A stretch of 64,000 bases of DNA, from contig OY821781.1 in the NCBI GenBank assembly GCA_963682175.1, positions 37,275,254-37,339,253 of the forward strand, read 5' to 3'. The translations under genes were made by a program, and so were the position numbers. Positions within the stretch are counted from its first letter, which is position 1; every line of letters starts with the position of its first letter. Under the pieces are notes generated by a model that had not been told where the DNA came from, did no database searches, and saw only the letters and a list, made by a program, of their open reading frames with translations. The stretch comes from Triglochin maritima. Lineage: Eukaryota > Streptophyta > Magnoliopsida > Alismatales > Juncaginaceae. Below, piece by piece: positions 22,317 to 35,257 of the stretch.

Positions 22317-22926
22317 TAGACCTAACAATCATGTCGTGTCGTATACTTTTGTGTTGTGTTTTTTTCCGTGTACTGAACAACTTCAGTAGACACGAACACG
22401 ACCCGAATCATTTCGTGTTTACAAGAACACAATGCAGGACCAAGACGAAAACCAACCAATTTTTTTTTAATTTAAAATTTTCAGTAATTACTCTAGATAG
22501 ATTTCAATAGAGTATACTAATCACACATGCCAACCTAATGGGTTGAGGTGTGAGTTGGGATGAGTTGTGGATGGTTGTGTTGGCTTTATAGAGTGGAATG
22601 AAGTGAAGGATGAGAAACAACAACCGGCGATGTGGGACTAAATTTTTAGAGTACCAGACACAAAAAATGATCTATTAATTAATGGAAACATGCAAGATAT
22701 ACAAAACGCTGAAGTTGGCTTGGTGGCTAGCTGTGGTTATTAAGACATTTTGGGACGCATGTTGAAGTTGGCTTAGTAGCTAACTGTGCTTATTAATTCG
22801 TGTCATCCGTGTATTTTTCGAGTACCCGAACAAGAAACACGAAAACGACACGAAATAATTTTGGGTATCTGAAATCCGACACGAAACCACGAAATCTTCG
22901 TGTTCTGTGTCAAATTGTCAGGCCTA
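22317..22926. mobile_element. hAT-like foldback MITE
   Basis: The left end TAGACCTAACAAT and the reverse complement of the right end TAGGCCTGACAAT form imperfect terminal inverted repeats. They continue inward as CACGAA-rich arms rich in GTGTCGTGT. Flanks GCTGGGAG (22309-22316) and GGTGAGAG (22927-22934) match at 6 of 8, fitting an aged 8-bp hAT target duplication. No transposase. Confidence 0.55.
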
Positions 22927-22934
22927 GGTGAGAG

Positions 22935-23634
22935 ATTAGAGTAGATAAATTAATAAAAAAAATCAAATTTTCTAAAGTTCAAACAATATTAATTTTTGTA
23001 ATCAATGATATCTGATAATTTTTAAGTAGTTATCTTTGATACTGTGATTAATTTTCTCATTAACTCGATCTTTGTTAAGAATAAGTTTTCTATGGGCTTC
23101 ATGTTTTAAATTTGTAAAGTAAAGAACACCATGGTGCAGTAGAATACTATTGATTTTCGAAGAAAAGATTTGGACCTCAAAAAGAAATGTTACCTGCTTC
23201 CAATATTTAACGCAATGATGAGTTGAATTCTTTGGTTCAATATATTAATTTGTGAATTTTAAAAAACAAAGTAAATTTTTATTGTGAATAAAAAAAGAGA
23301 AAAATTATATTTGGTTGCTATTTAAAATTTCATTCTATCATCAAATATATTAATTTGAGAAATCGATATTTGAATCAATCATTTCAGAAAATCTAATAGA
23401 CTAGAATCTAAAATTCTATTTAGATAAATTGATTTACAGCAAATAGGATAAGAATATACAATAAAAACTACAAAAGCACTATAATTGCTATGGAAATTTC
23501 AACCTAGTCTCACCTATGTCCACTTGAAGTAGAAATTTTAATTTGTAATATCTACTAATTTCATAAATTTTGAAATTGTTTCTCCACAAATAAGTAGCCA
23601 CGTCGAATCCACACATAAAATTTATTTCAAGCCA
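22935..23634. other. Intergenic, no gene seen
   Basis: AT-rich DNA between the hAT-like element and the truncated LTR of A4. Nothing recognisable. Confidence 0.45.
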
Positions 23635-24165
23635 AGGGCAACGATAATCGTTTGACTAACTATCTTTTCCAGCACAAGTCATGTTCAACTAACTATTGTT
23701 TTTATCACTATACTCATTGATAGCTTTTGCCAATAATCAAATTAAGCACTTCTTGAGTGAAAAGACACAAGTCTCATATCTTAGGATCCAAGACACAATA
23801 AAACATTAATGACACGATACACAATTCCATAATGCTTTACTTGTTAGGTCTATTCAATATATAAAAGTAATCTTTTCCTCTTTTATATACTCGTGTCGTC
23901 AATTATTTGTAGAGAGCTACAACAATCGATGACCAACACGAGAATCTTATCTCGGTGATTAATGTTCCATGTTAATTACCATGATTTTGAATAACTTTTG
24001 ATTTATGTAAACCATTATCTTTTAGACCTCTATGGTTAAGGATCAAACACCTCTTCCTTTACACTTCCAAAAGACGAATATCATAATCAAGACACAAGAT
24101 GTTAGCACATCTAATTCATAATAATTGACATATAAAAGTAAAACTTTTAGAACACATTCCTTTCG
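23635..24165 (-). repeat. A4 3' LTR, truncated
   Basis: Corresponds to the first about 530 bp of the A4 5' LTR (33351-32820); the first base is mutated (CGAAAGG for TGAAAGG). The polypurine tract AAGTGGGAGAT precedes it in element sense (about 24166-24177). Confidence 0.85.
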
Positions 24166-24246
24166 ATCTCCCACTTGTTATCAAAGTTTTCTTCCACATA
24201 CATTCTCAATGTATAAAACAATAATAACTAGGGTAACCCTCTCTAA

Positions 24247-27200
24247 TCACTCATCAAGCCAATCCACATGGTTCCTCAAACCCATGGACTTGAAATGCAT
24301 TTTGCCCTTGGCTTGGGATAAGGATTTGGTGAATGGATCAGCTGTGTTGTTGTTTGTGTCCACCCATAATAAATTTATTTTGCCTTCGTCGGTGATTGAG
24401 TCAGCCGTAATGATTTGACTCCAACTACGCTAGCTCATGGTTTCACCTTCCAGAATGATGACATATCATTATTGCGATCTCCTATCGTTGGGATCACTCA
24501 TGAAACTCGCATCCGAATAGCCCTTGGCTATTAACTCTCTTTGTCATCCATAAACAAGAAACTTATCTTTGGTCCGGTTAAGGTACCTCAGAATATTCTT
24601 GACCGCAGTCCAATGCTCAAGACCTACGTTGGATTGGTGACGACTTGTCACGCTTAGAGCATACGAGACATCGGGTCTTGTGCAAGTCATCACGTACATG
24701 ATCGATCCTATTGCCGAAGCATAAGGGATATCTTTCATGTACTCCAAGTCTTTACGTGATTCAGCACGTTGAGACTTCTTGAGTTGCACACCCATACTCA
24801 TTTGCACATTGCCCTTTTTGGAGTTGTTTATGCTGAACCTTTCCAAGACCTTGTCAATGTATGTACGTTGACTTAGGCCAATGAGTCTACGGGATCTATC
24901 TCTATATATCTTGATTCGCAAGATGTATTGAGCCTCACCCATATCTTTCATCGAAAATGCAGATTTTAATGAATTTCTCGTTTGCTCAAGTAAAAGTATA
25001 TGATTTCTCATGAGGAGTATGTCATCGACATATAAGATCAAGAACACTATGTGACTCCCACTAACCTTCTTGTATATACAAGACTCTTTCTTACTTTGGA
25101 CTAAGTGAATCTGTTTGACTTCTTCGTCAAAGCGTTTGTTCCAACTCCTTGATGCTTGCTTCAATCCATAAATGGATCTTTGAAGCTTGCATATTTTCTC
25201 GTTATTCTTTGGATCTTCAAAACCTTGAGGTTGTACCATGTACACATCCTCCTCCAAGTTTCCATTAGGGAACGCCGTTTTGACATCCATTTTCCATATC
25301 TCATAGTCATGAAATGCGGCAATAGTGAGCATAATCTGAATAGACTTGAACATGGCAATCTGTGAAAAAGTTTCATCATAGTCAATTCCTTGAACTTAAG
25401 TGAAACCTTTTGCTACAAGCCTCGCTTTGTAGGTTGTCAAGTTCCCATCCATGTCCATCTTCCTCTTGAAAACCCATTTATTTTGAATGACTTTTTCCCT
25501 TGATGAAGGTCAACCAAGTTCCACACTTAATTATCATACATGGATTCTATTTCGGATTCCATGACCTTAAGCCATAGTTTGGAGTCCTTTCTTTCCATTG
25601 CTTCTTGAAAGGTCGAGGGATCATCGGTATCTAGTACCATGATCTCATGAAGTCCCAAATACATATCGGGTTTCTTCCTTTCCCTCGTTGACCTTCTATG
25701 TTCTTTTTGTTCTACGTGTACTTCTCGAACTTCTTCCACAATTTCTTACGGAATTGGTTCGTGTTCGATTCTCGAACGTACACTAGGTGGGGAAGATTGA
25801 GTTTCTCTCACAATTTCTTGCGAGGGTCTCTCACTCACGCTCCCACTAACCAAAGGAACACCGGTTGGGCCTTCATGATCTTGAATGTCACCATTCATAT
25901 CATGATCTTTTAGAATATCTTGAGTCTCCTCAAACACAACTCTACTCCCACTACTTTTTATTCTTTCCAGAAATTTCTTTTCTAGAAATATGACATCCCT
26001 CTCTACAATCACTCGATTGGAGGTTATATGCCAAAAGTAGTATCCCATTGTCTCACGAGGATAACTTATAAAGAAACACTTATCCACTTTTGGTTGAAGT
26101 TTGGTCGACATCAATCTCTTGACGTAGGCCTCACAACCCCAAATCTTGAGAAAATTGAGCTTAGGTGGTTTACCACTCCATAGCTCATAAGGCGTTGTCT
26201 CTACGGATTTGGATGGAACATTATTAAGTGTGTAAGCCGCAGCTTCTAGTGCATAACTCCAAAAGTAAAACGGCAATTCAGCTTGACTCATCATTGATCG
26301 AACCATGTCGAGTAATGTCTTATTCCTCCTTTCGGATACCCCATTCCACTGAGGTGTACCGGGAGGGATGAGCTGTGGTACAATACCACACTCCTTTAGG
26401 AATGAGTCAAATTTGGTACTTAAGTATTCACCTCCACGATCCGTTCGTAGAGACTTGATTTTCTTGTTGAGTTGGTTCTCTACTTCATTCTTGAATTCCT
26501 TGAACTTGTCAAAGGATTCACTTTTGTTTCTCATTAGATAAATGTAGCCATAACGACTATAGTCATCCGTGAATGTAATGAAGTACCTAAAACCGTCTCT
26601 TGCACTAGTACTGATCGGACCACATACATCGGAATGTATCAAATCCAACAAGTCATTCACTCTCGGTCCTTTCTTCTTGAAAGGCCTCTTGGTCATTTTT
26701 CCCATTAGGCAAGGTTCGTACGTCTCCAATGATTTAAAATCAAGTTGACCAAGAAGGTTAACTTCTTGCAATTTCTTGATGCGTTTTCATTTATGTGACC
26801 AAGACGATAGTGCCACAAGAGTGTATCATTCACATGAGTAGTTTTAAGCTTTTTGTTATTGATGTTTAAGATTTGTTTATTATTCAATTCAAGCAAATAG
26901 AGATCATTCCTCACAAATGCATTTGCATAGAAAATACCATTCTTCGATATAGACAAGCAAGAATTTGAAATATTTATATTAAAATTATCCATATCCAAAC
27001 ATGATACAGAAATAATATTCTTGCTAATCGAAGACACATAATAAATGTTCTTTAAACATAAATTTAAACCACTAGATAATTAAAGCTCCACAGAACTTTG
27101 TGCAATCGCAGCAACGCTCGCACCATTTCCGACCTTCAAAATCATCTCGTTCTTCACGAGTTCCTTCCTATCCTTTACTAGCTGCACATTAGAAATTATG

Positions 27201-28147
27201 TGAGCACAATATCCGGTATCAATTACCCAATCATGGACAGAGGTGGCTAAATTTATCTCAATAACAAATATACATTTGGCCTTTTTGGGGCGCTTATGTT
27301 CAATCACTCCATTGTCAAGGTCTTCATTGTACTTGGGGCAATTTGGTCGGATGTGTCCCTTTTCACCGCAGGGAAAGCACTCCGTGTTGGGGGTCAGAGA
27401 TTTCGAAGAATACCCCCTCGAGACACTCACACGAGCACCTCCTACTCCCTTGCTCTTCATTGACGTATTTTTGGTGAATTTGCCTTTACCTTTGGTGATC
27501 TTCTTGCTCCTCTCATGGACGGCTAGGACGTACTTGTCCCGACCCTTGCCCATGTCAACTTCAGCCATTTTGAGAGCGTTGTGAAGTTCCTCAAGACTCA
27601 CCCCTTTCTCACGCACATGATAGTGCATAATGAAGTCCTTGTAGGACGGGGCTAGAGAGCCAAGAATCAAATATTCCGCAATGTCATCGGGCATCGGGGA
27701 AGAGAGCTTCGACAACTTCTCAAGTTATCCTTGCATCGTGAGAAAATGCATGGATACTGATGTTCCCTCCGCCATGTGGCACCATGTGAGTGCGATGGTG
27801 GTCTTATAGCGTTCTTTTCTAGCACTATCCATGAACATCTTTGTTAAAGCTTCTATGGTCTTCTTGGGTTTTGAATCCAAGTATTTCGCGTGAAGCGAGT
27901 CACCCATGCAGGCTAACATTAGACCGTGAACCTGGTTCTCTTGGTCTTCCCACCTGGCTTTTGCCTCTCTCTCGCTATCGGTTGCCTTCTCTTTTAATTT
28001 TGGGATTTCACCATCCAAAATATGAGATAGTTTCTCAAAATTCAACACGATATTGAGCTTGAATTGTCAGCTTATGAAGTTTGAGCCATCATTTGCCAAA
28101 GGATGTTTTTCAATCATAGATCGCACAATAGGTTGAATATTCGACAT
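24247..28147 (-). pseudogene. A4 gag-pol, heavily mutated
   Basis: ATG at 28147 starts the same Gag as A1/A2 (MSNIQPIVRSMIEKH). Stops replace W in SWQLKL (TGA, about 28067), Y in QGYLEK (TAA, about 27727) and a residue after SSVEL (about 27080). Zinc knuckle CFPCGEKGHIRPNC, protease-like DTGYCAHI, integrase HSDVCGP / RTDRGGEY / NGVSERRN and RT YVDD are still legible. There are frame changes near 26770 and stops near 25745, 25525 and 25385. RNase H has lost about 80 residues: the frame jumps from TADSIT to DEGKINLLWVDT at about 24390-24400. The product ends ...GLRNHVDWLDE. Inactive. Confidence 0.88.
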
Positions 28148-28586
28148 TTCTACAAAATAAATTATATGGGATTTAATGTCAATTTTATGTTTTAAAATCA
28201 ATACCGCAAATAAAAATTTGTCCATAAATGCAGCAATTCAAGATCCTATCAATTATAATATAAACTAGCTAAGGGCTATCAGATATATTATAAAATTAAG
28301 GTAAGAAAACATTTTTCTAATCATAACCATTTCGAAATATCGCAACATTTGCATTTTCAAACTCTTATGACTCTTTTCGTTTTAATTAAGAGGGAATTTG
28401 ACCAATCCTCGTAAGAAAAAAATTCTCTTTCTCAAAACCGAGCTAGGGCTTCGTGTCTTGTTAAGAAAACTTATTTCATTTGATACGAGATACGTTTATC
28501 CCTTGTATTCACAAACAAATATACTTGATGTCCACTAACGGTGAATCGCACCTCGTACATCTATTCATGGCACAACAATAGATAAC
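28148..28586 (-). other. A4 leader, gag-proximal part
   Basis: Untranslated leader between gag and G3; aligns to about 45640-46100 in A1. Confidence 0.6.
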
Positions 28587-30126
28587 TGATTGATCGTTTT
28601 ATATTTAACCGCAAGTGCACGACCGCGTTGGAGCGGTGGCAAATACGGGTCGTCCACTGGGAGGTGTGTCGACACTTGGTTTGTTCGAAGGCGAGAGGTA
28701 AAAGAAGGAGAGAAAGGATGTATTGATTACACTAAACTACACTAAGGTGCAAATGGAAATGGAAGAAAAGCAAGAAAACTAAACCCCAAAGGGGGTAGAG
28801 AAATAATGTGAACATAAAGAAGTGTGTGTGTGTTCATTAAGCTCCTCACAACATGTAGTGCATGAAATCATAAAACTACATCCAACTTTGCCTCCACATG
28901 AATTAAGATAAGACTACATCATTAAAACATACAAGACAATAATTGGAATGAAGCTACATGAACTCAAGTATAAAGACTATACCCTACTATGCCTCCACAT
29001 GAATTAAGATTTCACTACATCATTAAAACATACAAGACATTAGCTAAGGTAAAGGCAACAAGAGCACATACACTACAAATTGTGTTTCCAATATTAACTT
29101 CATCCATATCTCAACCTTATCATTCCCCATAAAATAGGTCCACTAATCAAAGCATAAGCTAAGTTTCATTCAAGAGCATTAGCATATCAAAGATAAGAGT
29201 GAAAACTCATTAGATGGTTATGGAAATCATATAAAGCTCAAGGGATAAAGATAACACACACTTAATACACTACATGATTATATCACATATTTCTCCACCC
29301 CCCAAATGGGGATGGAACTACTCACTACTCATTACACTAACTATATTAGCAAAAGAAAGCATAATACTGAAATGAAAGTTAACTAAGAAGGAAAGAAGCA
29401 TTAAAGAAACATAAAAGGAAAGGAAAGACTAAACAAACATGCACAAATTAAAAGACAAGATTAAAAGAAACTAGAAGAATTATTTTATTAACAAATGACT
29501 CACATTGAAGGTAGCATTCTTCTCCACCTTGAGTATTTCCTTCAAGGCTCACTCCTTAGTAGAGAGAATGCCACCAAGCAATGGGTGATTACAATGGAAG
29601 GTGAAGAGTTCTATTTATAAGCATGAAAAAAACTAATCGGGGACAATCCCCTGATGTGGGACTAAACCAATACCAAAAATAGCCTAAACACATAATAATA
29701 CAAGTCCAGGAGAAAACTTAGCGGATCTGGGGCTATATGGACCGCCAATTGGCGGTCTATAAACTTCAGATCGAGTTGCTTTTGGTTGTGGGCTTTGCTT
29801 GATGGATTTGTTGGTCTTGGATGCATCTACTTGGTTTGTTGGAGCTCCGACCCGAATCAAATTGCCAAAATACTCCCCATGATGGTGTGGAGTTTCCTGT
29901 TTTGCTCTTAGGTCCTTCGGTCTTACGATCAGGTCCTTCTCCATTGCATCTCAGTCCCTAGGTCTCACAATTAAGTCCTTTTTTCCTGCTTTTGGGTCCT
30001 TTCATGGCTCTTCTCTTCAAACCTATTTATTCCTGAAAACTAAACATAAAACTCGTAACATAGTATTGTTTAGGTGAAAGATAATGGATATAAGATACAA
30101 ATATAAACATGAAATGATGTCAATCA
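28587..30126 (-). mobile_element. Solo LTR G3 (Ty3/gypsy-like) in the A4 leader
   Basis: Plus-strand ends TGATTGATCG and ...GTCAATCA give a perfect 6-bp terminal inverted repeat; length 1540 bp. Perfect target duplication ATAAC (28582-28586 and 30127-30131). The interrupted A-family leader (CACAACAATAG... then CTTATATCTC) resumes directly. Orientation is inferred from GTGCACTTGCGG near the 3' end and from repeated 'ggacctaa...gcaaa' phrases shared with G1 and G2. No coding region. Confidence 0.82.
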
Positions 30127-30131
30127 ATAAC

Positions 30132-31146
30132 CTTATATCTCTCACTATTCCCAAAGATGGAGGAACCTATCTCCCGCTAAGGGCGAGCAGAATATCCCTC
30201 GATCGATGACTGCTAGTGGATGAAATAAAAAAGAAAAATACTCTTAATTTTTGGTTGGACAATTTAAACATTTACATGTGATTTTAGAATTTAGGTTATC
30301 ATGGATATTTATCATCTATACACATCCTAACATTCATCCATACAATCACATATATGTCAAGCACACAAACATAAATAAATCCATTCACACGCATTGTGTG
30401 AGTTTATATGTTCCCGCGTCCTTGATCCTCACGCTTCTTCAACGTCTTCCTCTTGCACCATGTATGTTGATATTGCAAAAATATAAACATGCATCTCTCA
30501 ATTTTGAAAATTGTCTAATGCAAGTCCTATGTAAAAATCCTCTCATATGAATGCATATACATAGAAATAGAAATTTGGCTTTCACATATATATAAGCCCC
30601 TGTGATTGAATAATAATAACATACACATTCATTCATTCACACATGGTTTCATTGGAACATACAAACTCACATATCCCTCCATTAAAGAACTCGAACAACG
30701 CATGTACATATACTATAAATTACTCGATTTAGTTTATCATGCATCTCTAAATCAAACAATTCTAAAATCATTTGAAATCCCTTAAAAATGATTTTATCCA
30801 TCCATAGTTCAAATTACAAAACATTTGAACCGCAGTTTATCTAATTTCCAAAAATAATTTTTTTATAGAAAGATAAACATATGTCTTTTTCGTTTTGTCG
30901 ATTCTTTATAAAATAATCATTTAATTAAAAACGAAAATTCTATAAATTAGACATAAGTCTAAATTTCAATTCTAACATTCGCATGATGTGTTTCAAAACA
31001 TTTAAAACTATCAAAAGAATCAATTAGAATTAAATCAACAAAACTATCGAAAAACTCGAAAAAGACATAGAACATGAATTGTTTCGATTGTAGATGGTAA
31101 ACCAAAATTAATTATATAGTCTAATCATTGAAAATATGAACTAAAA
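30132..31146 (-). other. A4 leader, LTR-proximal part
   Basis: Untranslated leader from the primer site to G3. Holds the conserved block with CTGCTCGCCCTTAGCGGGAG also found in A1 (about 45573) and A2 (about 58542). Confidence 0.6.
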
Positions 31147-31158
31147 GCTCTGATACCA
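31147..31158 (-). other. Primer binding site of A4 (initiator Met-tRNA)
   Basis: Minus-strand TGGTATCAGAGC one base after the 5' LTR. Confidence 0.9.
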
Positions 31159-31569
31159 CTGTAGGATTTCGTGTCCCTATGTATGTATATATTTTAAATT
31201 TTTTAATACAACATACAAGATAGATTTCATACTTTCAACAATTTTATGTACATTACTTTGTGTTTATTCTAATATCATGCAATCTTACATATATTAAAAT
31301 AAGTCACAAAGAGAGAATCATACCCAAAGGTTCTCTAAAAACCTTTCGAAGATCTGGAGTCACGTTGCCTGTTGAATCGCCCGCCGATTCGCCTCCAAAT
31401 GTTTACTAAACTCTAAACAAGTTTAGAGAGAAATAAGCTAGTCAATCAATCTCTAATTAGGCTTAGAATCTAGCTGCTAATAACCCCTCTTCAAGCTCCT
31501 GAGATTTTCTATCTCCAAAACTTAAAATTACTAAGAGACTTTCGTGGTGATTAAGGGAGAGATTAATGA

Positions 31570-31676
31570 GAGAATGAGGGGTCCTTTTATAGGCTCCCAA
31601 AACAAGGAGATTAAGAATTTTTTTGCATTAACATAAACAAGGAGAATGAGGGGTCCTTTTATAGGCTCCCAAAACA
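31570..31676 (-). promoter_or_regulatory. Duplicated TATA core promoter in the A4 LTR
   Basis: Two identical 35-bp copies at 31570-31604 and 31642-31676, offset 72 bp, each with minus-strand TATAAAAG (31584-31591 and about 31656-31663). Other A LTRs have a single TATA region. The duplication includes flanks on both sides of the box. Confidence 0.8.
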
Positions 31677-31818
31677 TCCTCATCAAGAACTATTCTTTAG
31701 TCATGATCTCTTGTTTATTCTCTCCTAAAATTAATCTCTAATTGCTTATCAAATCTGGAATTAATCCAACCTATGATCTAATTAATCTCTTAATAATTCA
31801 GGCAGAAATCGCACTGTT

Positions 31819-32170
31819 CGGTCGATTGAGAAATTTTCTCGGTTAATCGAACCATTCAGTTATGACACATGTTCGGTGCACCGTGTGATAGACGGTCGAC
31901 CGAATTCGCATGAGAAAAATTCTCTGGAAAAATTCGAACGAACCACGTCTTCTCTTCGGTCTACCGTTGACTCACCAAAATTTCTCCTAGAGCGTAGTCA
32001 TCAGATGACTGTGTCACCTTCGGTCTACCGAAAATACTTTTTCTTGGTTGATCGTTCACGCTCGGTTAACCGAACCCAATTGTCGAGACACTCCAGACAA
32101 TTTTGGTCAACCAATTGTGTTTACCCGTTCCCCATTCGGTTAACCGATCCGAAGATACCCCGGTCGACCG
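31819..32170. promoter_or_regulatory. Diverged palindrome array in A4 LTR
   Basis: Sites include 31819/31840, 31874/31893, 31935/31957, 32002/32021, 32045/32063 and 32137/32161. Several changed sites are still palindromic: CGGTGCACCG (31874), CGGTTAACCG (32063 and 32137). Arms CGGT and ACCG are kept more often than the centre. Confidence 0.65.
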
Positions 32171-33351
32171 AACCCTGAACGATTTACCGTGTTTCACCCC
32201 GATTTTGCCTTTGTCAAAATTTGGATTTATTTCCAACAAAATTTGATCTTTTGGGGTTTTTAGCAATTCACATCCTATATATATCATCATATGTAATATT
32301 AAATTATTACACCCCATAATATATACCTCATATGAATTTATAATGATTCTAATTATGTCAATTCTCATGACATATTGATTTTAATTAATTCACCACATGT
32401 GTCCCATTTTCTCATGAAACTCGACACATAATATGAACTTAAAATCAACCTCTTGTTTCCCAGTTTTGTGGTGTGACCTATAGGAGGATCTAAGCCAAAT
32501 TGGCAGCGATATTAAACACTTAATATCTCAGACTATAAGCGGTATCTAGCTACACATTATAGTCACCCAATTAACATAGATGTCTTTGTTCAACCCGAAC
32601 CAAAACATGATCCATTTAGTGATGTAAGTGCACCACTTGTGTCCGTCTCTTGCCTCATGATATTAAGAATATATACAAAGTAGAAATGTGTCACCTTTGT
32701 ATTATATTCATTTCTTGATCTCTTTAAGCTAATTATAACTATGTAACTTAACTCAAGTTACATTGTGCACATTATAATTTTGCTTTATCAATGGGTCCAC
32801 TAATATCATCACTCAATTAAGAGGGGCAACGATAATCGTTTGACTAGCTATCTTTTCCAGCACAAGTCATGTTCAACCAACTATTGCCTTTATCACTATA
32901 CTCATTGATATCTTTTGACAATAATCAAATTAAGCACTTCTTGAGTGAAAAGACATAAGTCTCATATCTTAGGATCCAAGACACAGTAAAATATTAATGA
33001 CACGAAACACAATTCCATAATGTTTTACTTGTTAGGTCTATTCAATATATAAAAGTAATATTTTTCTCTTTTATATACTCGTGTCGTCAATTATTTGTAA
33101 AACTACAACAATCGATGACCAACACGAGAATCTTATCTCGGTGATTAATGTTCCATGTTAATTACCATGATTGTGAATAATTTTTGATTTATGTAAACCA
33201 TTATCTTTTAGAGCTCTACGGTGAAGGACCAAACGCCTCTTCCTTAACACTTCCAAACAACGAATATCATAATCAAGGAACAAGATGTTTGCACATCCAA
33301 TTCATAATAATTGACATATAAAAGTAAAACTTTTAGAACACATTCCTTTCA

Positions 33352-33862
33352 TATTAGTCCTAGACTCTGGATCTATCTGAGATATGTAACGACAAAGCCA
33401 TTTCACCTTTGTAAAGTATTTGGTTAATGGACATACTTTCTTGCTTGACAGACATCAACTCATTCTCCAGAAGCTAAAGTCGGGCATCATGCTTTTGCGT
33501 GAAGAGCGACTTAAGTGTCAAGTAAATCATTTTTAATGGTTGTCTTGAGCACATACATGGTCTTCCCTGCCTTGATCTTTCATTTCCTATTTGCATCAAC
33601 ATTCTTTACAGGAGGTGGTGTAGTTTCATTCCTAGTAACAACCTCCCATAGATTATGCTCTTCCAAATATGATTCTAGGTAAAGATTCCAATACCTGTAG
33701 TTATCTCCATTAAGCTTCTAAAGTCACTGCATGGGACGTTTGACAAATCCGTCATCACCTTTTAGTTTCGAATTGATCGAACCAACTCCTTCAGCCTGAT
33801 CTTAAACTCTTATGCAACGCTTCGATTATGTGGTTTCTAATGGACGGTCACCACGAACACGA
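33352..33862 (-). pseudogene. Copia C gag remnant (UBN2 type)
   Basis: Minus-strand reading gives LNGDNYRYWNLYLESYLEEH, LWEVVTRNETTPPP and GKTMYVLKTTIKNDLL, the hallmark UBN2 Gag region of another copia lineage, with many stops and frame changes. It is the site into which A4 inserted; the rest of C left of A4 is not in the window. Confidence 0.7.
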
Positions 33863-34401
33863 CTCTGATACAACTTGTTGAGTTGTGATGAAATGTAAGA
33901 TTATATTTATAACAACTAATATTTCAATACTACAACTTACACTTACACACTATCTACCTTGTGAGACACACTCACAACTACATTTTCTACTACTATACTC
34001 ACTCTATTATAATACACACTCTCTAGCTAATACAACTATAAGACTCTATCTTTGTAGTAGTGGAGACTAACTCTTGCTCGGGATGCATGAGATGGTGATG
34101 TACATTCCTATTTATAGGAGTTGATGGAAGGTTGAAGAGAGCATAGAATCTTCTAGTCTTTGAACATTCTAGAGTTCTCCAAGTGATGAATAACAAAGAT
34201 AGTTCTAGTGAGAGTTTTCTAGAATAAAAAAATTCTACGATTAGCCCTCTTGGACCTGGCTTACTAATAATCTTAAATAATATTTCTTTTTTGGGCTTGG
34301 GCTTGGACTTGGAGTCAATTCGTGTTGAAATCTTAACCATATACGTAAAAATTGCATTAACCATCTCCGCCTCAGTTTTAATATTTTCTTTGAAGTTATG
34401 C
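33863..34401 (-). repeat. Copia C 5' LTR and primer site
   Basis: In element sense the LTR ends ...CATCACAACTCAACA (left end 33876) followed by TTGTATCAGAGTC, a mutated Met-tRNA primer site (33863-33875). CTATAAATAGGAATG lies at about 34095-34125 as TATA region. The outer end near 34401 is a guess (TGCATAACTTC); no target duplication could be set. No palindrome array. Confidence 0.6.
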
Positions 34402-35257
34402 ATGAATTAACTTGTGAAATCTCTCGAATATGATTCCCTTTATATGCTTGCCGTTTATAATATATCTAAACAACGGCCCGAAGATACATGGAAACTTGAG
34501 GTATCTCACTAACAAGATTATAGGATGTGATTATCTGCTACAATATCTTATATTTTATACCCAATAAGGGCAATCAAGATGGGGCAGTAAACTATATTCC
34601 TATAATGTATGAATAGACTAGTCTAACTTAGTTGGCGAAATGATTAAAACGTTCACAGAGACAGTCGTATGAGAATGACATTGGATCGTCGATAAAAGCG
34701 ATAGATTATGAAAATTATGACATGTTAACAAACTGGTTCTATTTCTTTTTCGGAAAATAAATTGAAATTGAAAGAATCGTATGAATTATTGGTGAACAAC
34801 GAATAATAACATCAAATAGTAGAAAGTCAAAGTATTGGAACACTATCGCTTTCGCAATATTGATTTGTAGCTAGCACATGCTTAGCTTAGCTGTTGCCTG
34901 TTGGAATGAAATCATTCATTTCATATTGTAGCATAACCTCTCCCAGTAACCAAAGATGTGCATTATCTTCAGCAACACCACTACTACAAAAATAACAAAG
35001 GTAATAAGCTAATTAAGTCTTGTCTAATACATCCTCATTGCGTGAATTCTTCAAAAGTTATGTAATAAACACTCAATTACGTCAGTTGTATAAATAACAG
35101 AAGTAACAAATTTATTATATATGCGTGTTGGTTTTCGTCCGACGTAATAAAATATTGCGTTAGTTTTAATTATAACTCATATAAAAAAAGTAATATCACT
35201 AAAAACATGATCGAACTTACATGAAAATAAAATGGAACACAACATATTTAATTGTGC
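34402..35257. other. 3' flank of E2
   Basis: Non-coding. 34600-34990 is the second copy of the duplicated flank seen at 3080-3491. The E2 3' UTR is expected near 35100-35257. Confidence 0.55.

Larger units (their letters stand above)
23635..33351 (-). mobile_element. Copia element A4, minus strand, 3' end truncated
   Basis: Element orientation runs right to left: 5' LTR 33351-31160, Met-tRNA primer site 31158-31147, leader with gypsy solo LTR G3 inside, gag-pol 28147-24247, polypurine tract, then only 531 bp of the 3' LTR (24165-23635) before unrelated DNA. The right flank TATTA (33352-33356) is inside a copia gag remnant (C). The left duplication cannot be tested because that LTR is truncated. 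It is an older copy than A1 and A2, with many stops. Confidence 0.88.
31160..33351 (-). repeat. A4 5' LTR
   Basis: 2192 bp, minus-strand TGAAAGGAATGTG... to ...AATCCTACA. Same block order as the other A LTRs. Carries a diverged palindrome array and a duplicated core promoter. Confidence 0.88.
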
